A stretch of 64,000 nucleotides of DNA. It comes from Tenacibaculum finnmarkense. Its GTDB lineage: Bacteria; Bacteroidota; Bacteroidia; Flavobacteriales; Flavobacteriaceae. Where the stretch lies: positions 62,001 to 126,000 of the forward strand of contig NZ_OENA01000097.1 of assembly GCF_900239185.1 (NCBI RefSeq). The letters run 5' to 3'. Each line of letters opens with the position of its first letter. Positions within the stretch are counted from its first letter, which is position 1. The notes under the pieces were generated by a model that worked only from the letters and a program-made list of their open reading frames with translations, searched no databases and was not told the DNA's origin. The translations under genes and the position numbers were made by a program. Shown piece after piece: positions 52,375 to 61,290 of this stretch.

Positions 52375-53388
52375 ATGTATAAGCAACAACAGCGCACATT
52401 ATTACAAAAAACACTGCTTTTTTTTAAAGGAATGACCATGGGTGGTGCTAATAAAGTCCCTGGTGTTTCTGGCGGAATGGTGGCTTTTGTAATGGAGTTT
52501 TATGAAGAACTTATTTTTTCTTTTCAGCGGATAAACGGCAAGGCTTTTAAATTACTTTTTAACGGACGTTTTAAAAGTTTTGCTAACTACACAAATTTGC
52601 AATTTTTAGCACTGGTAATGCTAGGGAGTATGTGCAGTTATTTTACCATTTCGTTAGTGTTAGATTATTTTTTAAAAAACAATGAAGGCTATGTTTGGTC
52701 GTGGTTTTTTGGGATGATTTTAGGCTCTATTTATTATCTTTCAAAAGATTTTAACGATTGGAAATTTAAAAATATTATCGCCTTAATAATTGGTGTTTCT
52801 ATTGGTGTTTTTATCAGTTTTTTAACCCCTGCAAAAGAAAATGATAATCTTTGGTTTGTTTTTATTTGTGGAATTATAGGCGTTTCAGGCATGACACTTC
52901 CTGGGTTATCAGGTTCTTTTATTTTAATTTTATTAGGAAATTACGTATTGTTATTGGTCGACAGTGTTAATGTTTTTGCTGGTATTGTAACGAGCTTGTT
53001 GTCGGGTAATTTTGAAGTATTAAAAGATCCTATAAAAATAAGATATTTAAAAATTATAAGTGTTTTTACCATCGGTTCTGTTTTTGGTTTGGTGTCAATT
53101 TCACATGTTTTAGGTTATGTTTTAAAACGATGGCATCAATTAGTAACGGCTCTTATTATCGGTTTTATAACAGGTTCGTTAGGTATTGTTTGGCCTTGGA
53201 AAAAAACACTCTTTAAAGTAAATGAACAAGGGTTTTTATTGGATAAAAAAGGACATAAAATTGTGGAAAATTACCAGCGATTTATTCCTGATTTAGCACT
53301 ACAAGAAACATGGGTTTCAATAGGTTTTATCCTTTTTGGTATCGCCTTAATTTTAATGATAGATTATTATGGAAGAAAAAGAAGTTAA
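52375..53388 (+). CDS. DUF368 membrane protein (PopT-like), paralogue 2
   Basis: 337 residues with the same topology as its neighbour: GMTMGGANKVPGVSGGMVAFVMEFYEELIFS and SGMTLPGLSGSFILILLGNYVLLL. In the first motif ANKVPG replaces the ADVVPG of paralogue 1, so the pair has diverged. Ends just before aroE, whose frame could start inside it. Probably the second subunit or a functionally distinct carrier of the same lipid class. Confidence 0.88.
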   Translation: MYKQQQRTLLQKTLLFFKGMTMGGANKVPGVSGGMVAFVMEFYEELIFSFQRINGKAFKLLFNGRFKSFANYTNLQFLALVMLGSMCSYFTISLVLDYFLKNNEGYVWSWFFGMILGSIYYLSKDFNDWKFKNIIALIIGVSIGVFISFLTPAKENDNLWFVFICGIIGVSGMTLPGLSGSFILILLGNYVLLLVDSVNVFAGIVTSLLSGNFEVLKDPIKIRYLKIISVFTIGSVFGLVSISHVLGYVLKRWHQLVTALIIGFITGSLGIVWPWKKTLFKVNEQGFLLDKKGHKIVENYQRFIPDLALQETWVSIGFILFGIALILMIDYYGRKRS

Positions 53389-53392
53389 AAAA

Positions 53393-54130
53393 ATGTATGC
53401 TTTGGTAGGAAAAAATATTTCATATTCCTTTTCAAAAGGATATTTTACCAATAAATTTAAAGAGTTAGGGCTTGAAACAAGTGAATATGTAAATTTTGAT
53501 ATTCAGTCAATAGAAGAGTTATCAGCAAAAATAAAAGAAAATAAAACGACTTTAAAAGGAATGAATGTAACAATTCCTTATAAATTGGACGTTTTTAATT
53601 TTTTAGATGAAATAGATAAAAAAGCCCGAAAAATAGGTGCCGTAAACACTATTAAAATCTCTAAAAAAGGAAAATTAACAGGTTTTAATACTGATGTTTA
53701 TGGTTTTAAAAAATCCTTGAAACCATTATTAAAAAATCATCATAAAAAAGCCTTGATTTTAGGAACAGGAGGCGCATCGAAAGCGGTGGCGTATGTGCTT
53801 AAAAAATTAGGCATTACATATTATTTCGTTTCTAGAAATCCGAAGGGTAAAAAAGAGGTTTCTTACCAGAGTTTATCTAAAGAAACTATAGAAACACATC
53901 ATTTAATAATTAATTGTACACCTTTAGGAACACATCCAAATATTAAAGATTGCCCTGATATTCCGTATCAATTTATCGGTAAAAAACACCTGCTTTTTGA
54001 CTTAATTTACAACCCCGAAATAACTACATTTTTAAATAAAGGACAAGAAAAAAATGCTGCCATAAAAAATGGTTTAGAAATGCTAGAACAACAGGCTGAA
54101 AAAGCTTGGAGAATATGGAATAATAGTTAA
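53393..54130 (+). CDS. aroE: Shikimate dehydrogenase
   Basis: 245 residues from ATG 53393 (MYALVGKNISYSFSKGYF), four bases after the DUF368 stop. A start at 53369 would overlap that gene and add eight residues not expected in the family. Reduces 3-dehydroshikimate. Motifs: SxS shikimate clamp in SYSFSKGYF, catalytic Lys in MNVTIPYK, NTDVYGF with the catalytic Asp, NADP loop LGTGGASKAVAYVL, and NCTPLGTHP. Slightly shorter than E. coli AroE, as in other Bacteroidota. Confidence 0.94.
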   Translation: MYALVGKNISYSFSKGYFTNKFKELGLETSEYVNFDIQSIEELSAKIKENKTTLKGMNVTIPYKLDVFNFLDEIDKKARKIGAVNTIKISKKGKLTGFNTDVYGFKKSLKPLLKNHHKKALILGTGGASKAVAYVLKKLGITYYFVSRNPKGKKEVSYQSLSKETIETHHLIINCTPLGTHPNIKDCPDIPYQFIGKKHLLFDLIYNPEITTFLNKGQEKNAAIKNGLEMLEQQAEKAWRIWNNS

Positions 54131-54218
54131 CAATAAGTTATTGAAAATAAAATTTGGTATTCTATAAGAATCCGTATATTTATAAAATAAATAATCAAGG
54201 AACTTAAACATTGTAGAT

Positions 54219-56063
54219 ATGTTAGAAAATAACGAAAAAGAATTACAAGAATCAATTGCTGAACAAGTTACTCAGGTGCAAGTAGCAACAGAAAATGCAG
54301 TAAACGCAGTAGAGAGTGAGGTAGCTAATGAAGCTGAAAAAGTTGATGAAAAGCATGAAATACCAATGCTAGATTACGCTACAATGGAGTTAAGTACTTT
54401 GGTAGCGGAATTAAGTAAGTTGTTAGACGGCTATCAAATACAGCAATTAAAAACCAATATTGATGCGATTAAAAATGCTTTTAATGCTAAATTTGGTGAT
54501 TTAGTTGCACAAAAAAAGGCAGTGTTTTTAGCGGAAGGTGGAAATACTATTGATTTTCAGTTTTCAAGCCCTATTAAAGCAGAATACAACAAATTATTAG
54601 GCGATTACAAAGCAAAAAGAGATGCTCATTATGCGAAGTTAGAAAATCAGCTAAAAGAAAATTTAGATAGTAGAAATGTTTTAATTGATGCGTTAAAAAC
54701 ATTGATTGAAAAAGCTGATGGAAAAACAATGTATAATGATTTCCAGGAAATTCAAAAGAAATGGCGAACTATTGGACCTGTACCAAAAACAAAATACAAT
54801 GATACTTGGAAAATTTACCATCATCATGTAGAGCGTTTTTATGACTTATTAGACTTAAATAAAGATTTTAGAGAGCTAGATTTTAAACATAATTTAGAAG
54901 AAAAATTAAAAATAATTACCCATGCAGAGGCTTTAAATGAAGTTGCTGATGTAAACGTAGCCTTTAAAGATTTACAAGATTTACACCGTATTTGGAAAGA
55001 AGAAATAGGGCCTGTAGGTAAAGAACATAGAGAAGATGTTTGGGGTAAATTTAGCGAAGCTACTAAAAAAATACACGATAAGCGCCATCAATATTTTAGA
55101 GAATTAAAATCTAAATATCAAGAAATGATTGATGCAAAGTTAGTGGTTATTGAAGAAATAAATGCTTTTGATACTTCCGCTAATAACTCACACAACGATT
55201 GGCAAAAAAGTATTGTAGAACTTGAAAAACTACGTAAAAAATACTTTGACATCGGAAAATTACCTTATAATAAAAGTGAAGCTGTTTGGCAACAATTTAA
55301 AAATGCGACCAAAAAATTTAACAGCTCAAAAAATGTTTTTTATAAGGCAGAAAAAAGTACTCAAAACGACAATTTAAAAAGTAAAATTTCGTTAATAGAA
55401 CTTGCCGAAAGTATAAAAGATAGCGATGATTGGGAAGAGGCAACCAATACGATGAAGCGTATTCAATCTGATTGGAAAAAAATTGGTCATGTGCCAAGAA
55501 AATTTTCTGACGATATTTGGAAGCGTTTTAAAGATGCTTGTAATTTCTATTTTGATAGATTACACGCTCAAAAGAATGAGCAAAATAAAGAGCAATTAGA
55601 ACTTGTTGTTGCTAAAAAAGAGTTTATAGAGCAATTAAAAGCATCTGAAAACTTAACCTTAGAAAACATTCAGGAGCGTATTTCACAGTGGAGAGCTTTA
55701 GGTTTTTTACCAAGAAATGCACGTCATTTAGATGAAAAATTCAACAAAGCTGTTGATGCGCATTTAGGAAACTTAAATATGAGTAAAAGCGACATCGAGC
55801 TGATGAAGTTTAAAAATTCTATTGATACGTATTTATCTCAAAAAGACTTTAAAAAATTAGACAACGAACAATATTTTATCCGTAAAAAAATAGATGAAAC
55901 TGTTCGTGAAATGCAACAATTAGAAAATAACTTAGGGTTCTTTTCTAATGCAAAACCTGACAATCCTTTGGTTTTAAATGTTCGTAAAGGAATCCAAGAA
56001 TTTAAAGATCAATTAGATGTTTGGAAAGCAAAATTAAATTATATCAAAAAATTAGATTACTAG
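54219..56063 (+). CDS. DUF349 repeat protein
   Basis: 614 residues. A low-complexity acidic N-terminus (about 1-50) precedes a helical region and five DUF349 units with the pattern W-(R/K)-x-IG-x-(V/L)-P-x(8-10)-W-x-x-F. They start near residues 170, 245, 320, 400 and 475 (KKWRTIGPVPK, HRIWKEEIGPVGK, KKYFDIGKLPYN, SDWKKIGHVPRK, SQWRALGFLPRN). No enzyme motif or signal peptide. Function unknown; the repeats suggest a scaffold or nucleic-acid/ribosome-associated protein. Monocistronic with a strong terminator. Confidence 0.87.
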   Translation: MLENNEKELQESIAEQVTQVQVATENAVNAVESEVANEAEKVDEKHEIPMLDYATMELSTLVAELSKLLDGYQIQQLKTNIDAIKNAFNAKFGDLVAQKKAVFLAEGGNTIDFQFSSPIKAEYNKLLGDYKAKRDAHYAKLENQLKENLDSRNVLIDALKTLIEKADGKTMYNDFQEIQKKWRTIGPVPKTKYNDTWKIYHHHVERFYDLLDLNKDFRELDFKHNLEEKLKIITHAEALNEVADVNVAFKDLQDLHRIWKEEIGPVGKEHREDVWGKFSEATKKIHDKRHQYFRELKSKYQEMIDAKLVVIEEINAFDTSANNSHNDWQKSIVELEKLRKKYFDIGKLPYNKSEAVWQQFKNATKKFNSSKNVFYKAEKSTQNDNLKSKISLIELAESIKDSDDWEEATNTMKRIQSDWKKIGHVPRKFSDDIWKRFKDACNFYFDRLHAQKNEQNKEQLELVVAKKEFIEQLKASENLTLENIQERISQWRALGFLPRNARHLDEKFNKAVDAHLGNLNMSKSDIELMKFKNSIDTYLSQKDFKKLDNEQYFIRKKIDETVREMQQLENNLGFFSNAKPDNPLVLNVRKGIQEFKDQLDVWKAKLNYIKKLDY

Positions 56064-56086
56064 ATTTAATTTTTAATTAAACATAA

Positions 56087-56120
56087 AAAAAACTCGAATC
56101 CTATACGATTCGAGTTTTTT
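56087..56120. terminator. Terminator between DUF349 and the TonB receptor
   Basis: AAAAAACTCGAATC (56087-56100) pairs with GATTCGAGTTTTTT (56107-56120). Symmetric A- and T-runs suit both converging genes. Confidence 0.85.
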
Positions 56121-56138
56121 GTTTTAAAAAATAATGCG

Positions 56139-58619
56139 TTAAAATTGCATGCCAATTTTAAGGTTTAAAACTCTTCCGGTCATGTAATTGGGGATGCCGT
56201 ATTGCTGTTTACTATACGCATCACGTACCCAAGTATTGGTTATTGAATTGCGAATGTCAAATAAATTGAATAACTCTAAACCTGCTGTTAATTCTTTAAA
56301 GTTTGCTAAAAAACCAGTACTTTTTTTCTTTGAAATATCCGTAAAAATATAAGAAATACCAACATCGGCACGTTTGTAATCGTTTAATCTATGTTGGTAT
56401 TTATAAACATCGGTATAAGCAGGCGAACCACCAGGTAATCCGGTGTTATACACAATATTTAAGTAGGCTTTTAAGCTCGGGATATTAGGTACGTAATCTT
56501 GAAATAATACGCCAAATTTTAAACGCTGATCGGTTGGTCGGGCAATATAGCCTTGGTTATTGGTGTCTTCTTGGGTTTTTAAATATCCGAAACTCACCCA
56601 GCTATCATTTCCTGGTACAAACTCGCCATTTAAACGAATATCCAATCCGTAGGCGTAGGCTTTTGTTGTGTTATCGGCACGGTATCGAATCCGAACATTA
56701 TCGACTGAATAGGCATTTACATCGGTTAAATTTTTGTAATATAATTCGGTTGTTAATTTAAAAGGGCGTTTCCAAAGCTTAAAACTATAGTCGTTTGCTG
56801 CTACAAAATGAATCGCTTTTTGTGCTTTTACCTTCGGATTAATTTTTCCGTTGTAAGCACGTAATTCTTTGTAAGATGGCGGCTGAGAATACCATCCTCC
56901 TGAAACTCTAAAAAGCATGTCTTTGCCCCAATCGGGTTTAATGGCAAATTGTGCTCTTGGGCTAAATGTAACTTGATTTCTAGTATTTTTGATGGTGTTT
57001 TTAGCCGCATTTTTTACGCTCCAATTATGTGAACGAACGCCAATATTTAGCCAAACTTGATGATTTTTCCAAGTAGTTTTTCGGCTAAATTGTAAAAAAC
57101 TACTAATGCGATTAATATCAATATTATTTTTTGATTTTACTTTGTTAAAAGGTTCAATAGCTGCCGTAAAAGGCTCATAGGGTTGGATATTAGTACTATG
57201 ATGTGGCGGACGAATACTAAAACCTAACGAGTCAATAATTTCCCATTCATTCATACGGTCTTTTATATTTTCTGTTTGAAATTTCACGCCTGTTTTCCAT
57301 TCATTTTTGCCATCTTTTAAAGTCGCTTTAAATTCAATAGTACGAATTAAAGCATCTAAATCATTTCGGGCATGGTTTATTTGCGAGCCAATCCCTTGTG
57401 CAAAGGTTACTTCTTCAAAATTTTGATTGTTTTCAGAGTTTTCAGAGGCTTTTGTAATTTCGCTTAGCTTGTAAGCCGCAGCAATATCGAAATATTCTTC
57501 TTCTTGGGTGTTGAAAGTTGAAATAGTTCCTGTTATTTTTAAGGCGTCATTCACTTGATAATCAGAAGAAAAAGCGCCAAAAAGGGTTTTAAATTCGTCT
57601 TTTTCCTGCCCTTGATAATAGACTATTAATTCCAACGGGTTGGCAAGTGTTCCAAAACGTGTTTTTCTGGTTAGCGGTTGGTATTTGTATTTATTTATCG
57701 AAAAATTACTTAAAAAATTTAAGGTTAGTTTTTTAGTTGCTTTGTACGATAAAAAACTTTGAACATCGGTAAATGTTGGGCTAAAATTTACAGCAACTTG
57801 TTTACTGTTTACAAACAAACTATTGTCGCGATACCGAACGCCAATAAGGGCGCTTAATTTATTGTTTAAAAAAGTATCTTCTATAGTAAAACTTGCTCCT
57901 AGTAAACTCAAGGCTATTTTTGCGCCAAATTTTGTAGGTTTTCGGTAGCTAATATCTAAAACAGAAGAAAGTTTATCGCCATATTTAGCTTGAAAACCAC
58001 CTGCCGAAAAATTAATATTTTGCACCATTTGCGGATTGATAAAACTCAAACCTTCCTGTTGCCCCGAACGAATTAAAAACGGTCGATAGACTTCAATTCC
58101 GTTTACATAAACAAGATTTTCATCAAAATTTCCGCCTCTAACATTGTATTGTGTACTTAATTCGTTGTTATTGCTAACCCCTGGAAGTGTCATCAAAATA
58201 TTTTCAACACCTGCATTTGCACCGAGTATATTTTTAACTTTTTTGGTAGAAATTGTGCTAATTCCTTTTGCTTGTTTTCGGTAGTTTTTAACAACAACTT
58301 CTTCTAATTCTTGGCTTTTAAAATAAAAAGTAGGAGCGTAGTTAAAAAGTTTTTTTCCTCGAGAGGTAAATTTTTTAGTAATGGTTTTATAAGTAACATG
58401 GCTAAAGGTAACACGCACTGTTTTGCGCATTGGAATGGTAATTTTATACTGTCCGTTAGCATCGGTTGTTGTTCCTTTTGATAAATAAGAAATAGCAATT
58501 CCTTGAATAGGAATGTTAAGTTTATTCGTTAAAGTCCCTTGTATAATGGCTGTTTTTTGTGCAAAAGCCTGGGTGAAAACCAAGGAACAAAATAAGATTA
58601 AGAAGCGTGTTTTTTTCAA
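56139..58619 (-). CDS. TonB-dependent receptor with N-terminal carboxypeptidase-like domain
   Basis: 826 residues. Signal peptide MKKTRFLILFCSLVFTQAFAQ; carboxypeptidase-regulatory-like domain (about 24-105, QGTLTNKLNIPIQGIAISYLSKGTTTDANGQY); plug (about 118-230) with GVENILMTLPGVSNNNELSTQYNVRGGNFDENLVYVNGIEVYRPF; then the barrel ending LNLKIGMQF. Ligand unknown. The gene for a secreted M23 peptidase lies 22 bases upstream, in one operon. Confidence 0.92.
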   Translation of the reverse strand: MKKTRFLILFCSLVFTQAFAQKTAIIQGTLTNKLNIPIQGIAISYLSKGTTTDANGQYKITIPMRKTVRVTFSHVTYKTITKKFTSRGKKLFNYAPTFYFKSQELEEVVVKNYRKQAKGISTISTKKVKNILGANAGVENILMTLPGVSNNNELSTQYNVRGGNFDENLVYVNGIEVYRPFLIRSGQQEGLSFINPQMVQNINFSAGGFQAKYGDKLSSVLDISYRKPTKFGAKIALSLLGASFTIEDTFLNNKLSALIGVRYRDNSLFVNSKQVAVNFSPTFTDVQSFLSYKATKKLTLNFLSNFSINKYKYQPLTRKTRFGTLANPLELIVYYQGQEKDEFKTLFGAFSSDYQVNDALKITGTISTFNTQEEEYFDIAAAYKLSEITKASENSENNQNFEEVTFAQGIGSQINHARNDLDALIRTIEFKATLKDGKNEWKTGVKFQTENIKDRMNEWEIIDSLGFSIRPPHHSTNIQPYEPFTAAIEPFNKVKSKNNIDINRISSFLQFSRKTTWKNHQVWLNIGVRSHNWSVKNAAKNTIKNTRNQVTFSPRAQFAIKPDWGKDMLFRVSGGWYSQPPSYKELRAYNGKINPKVKAQKAIHFVAANDYSFKLWKRPFKLTTELYYKNLTDVNAYSVDNVRIRYRADNTTKAYAYGLDIRLNGEFVPGNDSWVSFGYLKTQEDTNNQGYIARPTDQRLKFGVLFQDYVPNIPSLKAYLNIVYNTGLPGGSPAYTDVYKYQHRLNDYKRADVGISYIFTDISKKKSTGFLANFKELTAGLELFNLFDIRNSITNTWVRDAYSKQQYGIPNYMTGRVLNLKIGMQF

Positions 58620-58641
58620 GGTTTTTTATTTTTTATGAAGG

Positions 58642-60333
58642 TTACTTTTTATAGAAAACTGCCGAAAGTGTTTTTAAATTACCAACATTATCAGAAACAA
58701 CAAGTTTAAAAATATGCTTGCTTCCAATTAGTTTTTTATCATTAAAATTATAGGTAAGCAATCCTTTTTTATGATTGTATTGCATTAAAATCCATTGGTC
58801 ATCAATGGTTGCATTGAAATTTTTAATGCCCGACTGATTATCTTTAATTTTTACTTTTAGCGTCTTATTTTTCGACAACCATTGTTGGTTTTTAAAATTG
58901 TATAATTTAATAGTAGGTTTTATGCTATCAAAAAGTAATTTATAACTTCCTAAAACTTTGGTTGAGGTATATATTTTATTGGTTTTCTTTTTTGTGTTAG
59001 CGTATCTTGGGTACTTCATATTGCTAACATTGGCAATATAAACTTGTTTTTTTTGAGTATCAGTTAAAAGAGAGGTGTTAAAAGTTAAGGTGTATCTTTT
59101 ATCTATCGGCACAGTTTTATTATGAACTTTTACAATATCATTATCAATAGAAAAATTAATAAAACAATCAGTATAAAAGGTGTTTTTAGGAAAGGCAATG
59201 CTTACATTTTTAAGGGTATATTTATGAAAATCACTTGCAATTATTTTATAAGCTGTACTGTCTTTTTCTTTAAAAACTAAATTACTTTTTACACCTTTAA
59301 TAGGTATTTTAATGGTGGTGGTATTGTGTTTAATATCTTTAGCAATAATTTCTACATTATAACTAGCGCCATTTTTAATGGTAATTTTACCATTATTAAC
59401 CAAATCTTCATATAAATTTAATCTATTGGCTTTTACTTTGTGTGTTTTCTGAACCCTATTTTTGTAGGTTTTATAGTGTTTGTAATCAATCAATAAATTA
59501 ATGTATTTACTTTCAGCAAATGAAAAAGTTTCAAGATCATGATAATAAACCCTGCTACCGTTTACTTTCATTTCGAGGCTGTAAATTCCGTTTTTATTAC
59601 TAGCGCCATTTAATCTATCAAAAACACTTACACCAAAACCAATAACGCCACTAGCGGTAATTCGCTGACTAATATAATTATTCGGTGCAGTTTTTTTAAA
59701 TGATAATACCGATTTTAAGCTAGAATTATTAACCCTTGATTGCGTATTTAACGGATACGCCATTATTTTTTGAATCGTAGGAGCGGTATCATCTTTTGGG
59801 GTAATACCAAATAACAATGGATTTATAATATGTTCGGTTTTAGTATCTCTAATTTCATAATGTAAATGAGGACCTCCAGAGCCGCCAGTATCGCCAGTAT
59901 AACCAATAATTTGTCCTTTTTTTATAGGAAACTGTTCGTGTGGAGTAAACAAGTTACCTGTTTGATAATTTTTCTTTTCATATTGAATGCTTTTAACGTA
60001 TTTTTCAATAGTAGGTTCAAATTTTTGAAGATGTGCATATACGGTAGTATATCCGTTAGGATGTTCTAAATAAATAGCTTTTCCAAAACCATATTGCGAT
60101 ACTTTAATACGAGAAACATAGCCGTTTGCCGCTGCATAAATAGCAATACCTTGTTTTCCTTGTGTTTTTATATCGATGCCTGAATGAAAGTGATTGCTAC
60201 GAAGTTCACCAAAAGTACCCGATAAAATAATAGGAATTTTTAAAGGCGCTGAAAAATAGTTTCTAGGGTATTGCTGTTGGGCGTTTCCTGAGTAAAAGAA
60301 CAGTAAAAAAATAATAGAAAAATAAAATTTCAA
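58642..60333 (-). CDS. M23 family peptidase (LytM-type), secreted
   Basis: 563 residues with signal peptide MKFYFSIIFLLFFYSGNAQ. The peptidase domain is N-terminal (about 30-170): zinc ligands in LRSNHFHSGIDIKTQGKQG (His and Asp) and HLHYEIRD after GDTGGSGGPHLH. It is followed by a long beta-rich region of unknown fold with two or more Ig-like parts. It may cut or bind peptidoglycan. Its -7 box at 60351-60358 appears to drive both this gene and the TonB receptor. Confidence 0.9.
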   Translation of the reverse strand: MKFYFSIIFLLFFYSGNAQQQYPRNYFSAPLKIPIILSGTFGELRSNHFHSGIDIKTQGKQGIAIYAAANGYVSRIKVSQYGFGKAIYLEHPNGYTTVYAHLQKFEPTIEKYVKSIQYEKKNYQTGNLFTPHEQFPIKKGQIIGYTGDTGGSGGPHLHYEIRDTKTEHIINPLLFGITPKDDTAPTIQKIMAYPLNTQSRVNNSSLKSVLSFKKTAPNNYISQRITASGVIGFGVSVFDRLNGASNKNGIYSLEMKVNGSRVYYHDLETFSFAESKYINLLIDYKHYKTYKNRVQKTHKVKANRLNLYEDLVNNGKITIKNGASYNVEIIAKDIKHNTTTIKIPIKGVKSNLVFKEKDSTAYKIIASDFHKYTLKNVSIAFPKNTFYTDCFINFSIDNDIVKVHNKTVPIDKRYTLTFNTSLLTDTQKKQVYIANVSNMKYPRYANTKKKTNKIYTSTKVLGSYKLLFDSIKPTIKLYNFKNQQWLSKNKTLKVKIKDNQSGIKNFNATIDDQWILMQYNHKKGLLTYNFNDKKLIGSKHIFKLVVSDNVGNLKTLSAVFYKK

Positions 60334-60350
60334 AGCAGTGGGGTTTTAAA

Positions 60351-60358
60351 CAAAAATA
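60351..60358 (-). promoter_or_regulatory. -7 box for the M23 peptidase/TonB receptor operon
   Basis: TATTTTTG on the minus strand, 17 bases before the ATG at 60333. Confidence 0.55.
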
Positions 60359-60445
60359 CTAAAAATAAGCGAAACACTTAGAGTGTTAATAATCAGTATT
60401 TTATTAAAAAGTACTAAAAGAGTTGCTATTTAAAATCTATAATGA

Positions 60446-60453
60446 TAACTTTG
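60446..60453 (+). promoter_or_regulatory. -7 box for the zapB-like/zapA operon
   Basis: TAACTTTG fits TAnnTTTG. A TTG at 60423-60425 is at plausible -33 distance. ATG at 60483. Confidence 0.5.
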
Positions 60454-60482
60454 TCTGTATAGTTTTATTCTCAAAAAAATAA

Positions 60483-60773
60483 ATGAGTACCCCTTTAGAA
60501 GCAATTTATTTACTGGAAGATAAGTTAAAAAACTTATTACATAAGTATGAGTTTTTAAAAGAAGAAAACCAAGTTTTACGTGAAAATCATGCGAAACTAT
60601 ATGGTTTATTAGAAGAGAAAACGCAAGAATTAAAAATAAAGCAAGAAGAATATCAATTGCTTAAAGTTGTTAAAACTATGCAAGGCAGTAGCGAAAATAG
60701 AAAAGAAACAAAGCAAAAAATAAATACTTTAGTTCGAGAAATTGATAAATGTATTAGTCTTTTAAATTCATAG
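60483..60773 (+). CDS. Small coiled-coil protein upstream of zapA (ZapB-like)
   Basis: 96 residues, almost fully coiled coil: LEAIYLLEDKLKNLLHKYEFLKEENQVLRENHAKLYGLLEEKTQELK, then a basic hinge and a second helix. It resembles E. coli ZapB in size and heptad pattern and is encoded 12 bases before zapA, so a role in Z-ring organisation is likely by context. Similarity to ZapB is structural only; I cannot claim homology. Confidence 0.75.
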   Translation: MSTPLEAIYLLEDKLKNLLHKYEFLKEENQVLRENHAKLYGLLEEKTQELKIKQEEYQLLKVVKTMQGSSENRKETKQKINTLVREIDKCISLLNS

Positions 60774-60785
60774 AGGTTCTTTAAC

Positions 60786-61073
60786 ATGACAAAAATAAAA
60801 GTTAATGTAGTAATTGCAGGACGAACGTATCCTTTAAGTGTTGAAAACACTGATGAAGAACAAGGAATGCGTACTGCTGCAAAAAACATTAATGATTTAC
60901 TTGTTAAGTTTGAACAAAATTATGCAGTAGCTGATAAGCAAGATGTATTGGCAATGTGCGCATTGCAATTTGCATCTAAATTAGAAATTGTATCTTTAAC
61001 AAGTGATAAAGAAAATACTGAAGTAATAAATAAAATAAATGATTTAGCTAACTTGTTAGAAAAACATTTATAA
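60786..61073 (+). CDS. zapA: Cell division protein ZapA
   Basis: 95 residues. IKVNVVIAGRTYPLSVENTDEEQGMRTAAKNINDLL is the ZapA N-terminal domain (VxIxGRxYPL), followed by the coiled-coil helix with QDVLAMCALQFASKLE. Promotes FtsZ filament bundling. Followed by a structured RNA and RNase Y. Confidence 0.92.
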   Translation: MTKIKVNVVIAGRTYPLSVENTDEEQGMRTAAKNINDLLVKFEQNYAVADKQDVLAMCALQFASKLEIVSLTSDKENTEVINKINDLANLLEKHL

Positions 61074-61106
61074 CGTTCTTTTAAAATACAGATATATTAA
61101 TATTAC

Positions 61107-61270
61107 TGCCTACATTAGTACATTGTTTATTAAACTCAACACTATTTATTTAGAAAGGATGAGTCTTGGTTTTTAAAGCATGCCGAATTTATTTTCGGAT
61201 CCTTGACAAGCCAGTTAGTCCTAAACCTGTTTTTACGGAGTTTATAAAACCTTATTAATGTAGGTTTTTT
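61107..61270 (+). ncRNA. ssrS: Candidate 6S RNA
   Basis: The 217-base gap between zapA and rny has the layout of 6S RNA. A closing stem CCTACATTA (61109-61117) pairs with TAATGTAGG (61256-61264) and is followed directly by a T-run terminator. An apical hairpin CCGAA/TTCGG is centred near 61190. The remaining interior is AT-rich and can leave the open bubble that mimics a promoter. 6S RNA next to zapA is a widely conserved arrangement, and I recall it between zapA and rny in flavobacteria. Ends are estimates. Confidence 0.7.
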
Positions 61271-61290
61271 TATACAATTAAATTAAAATT

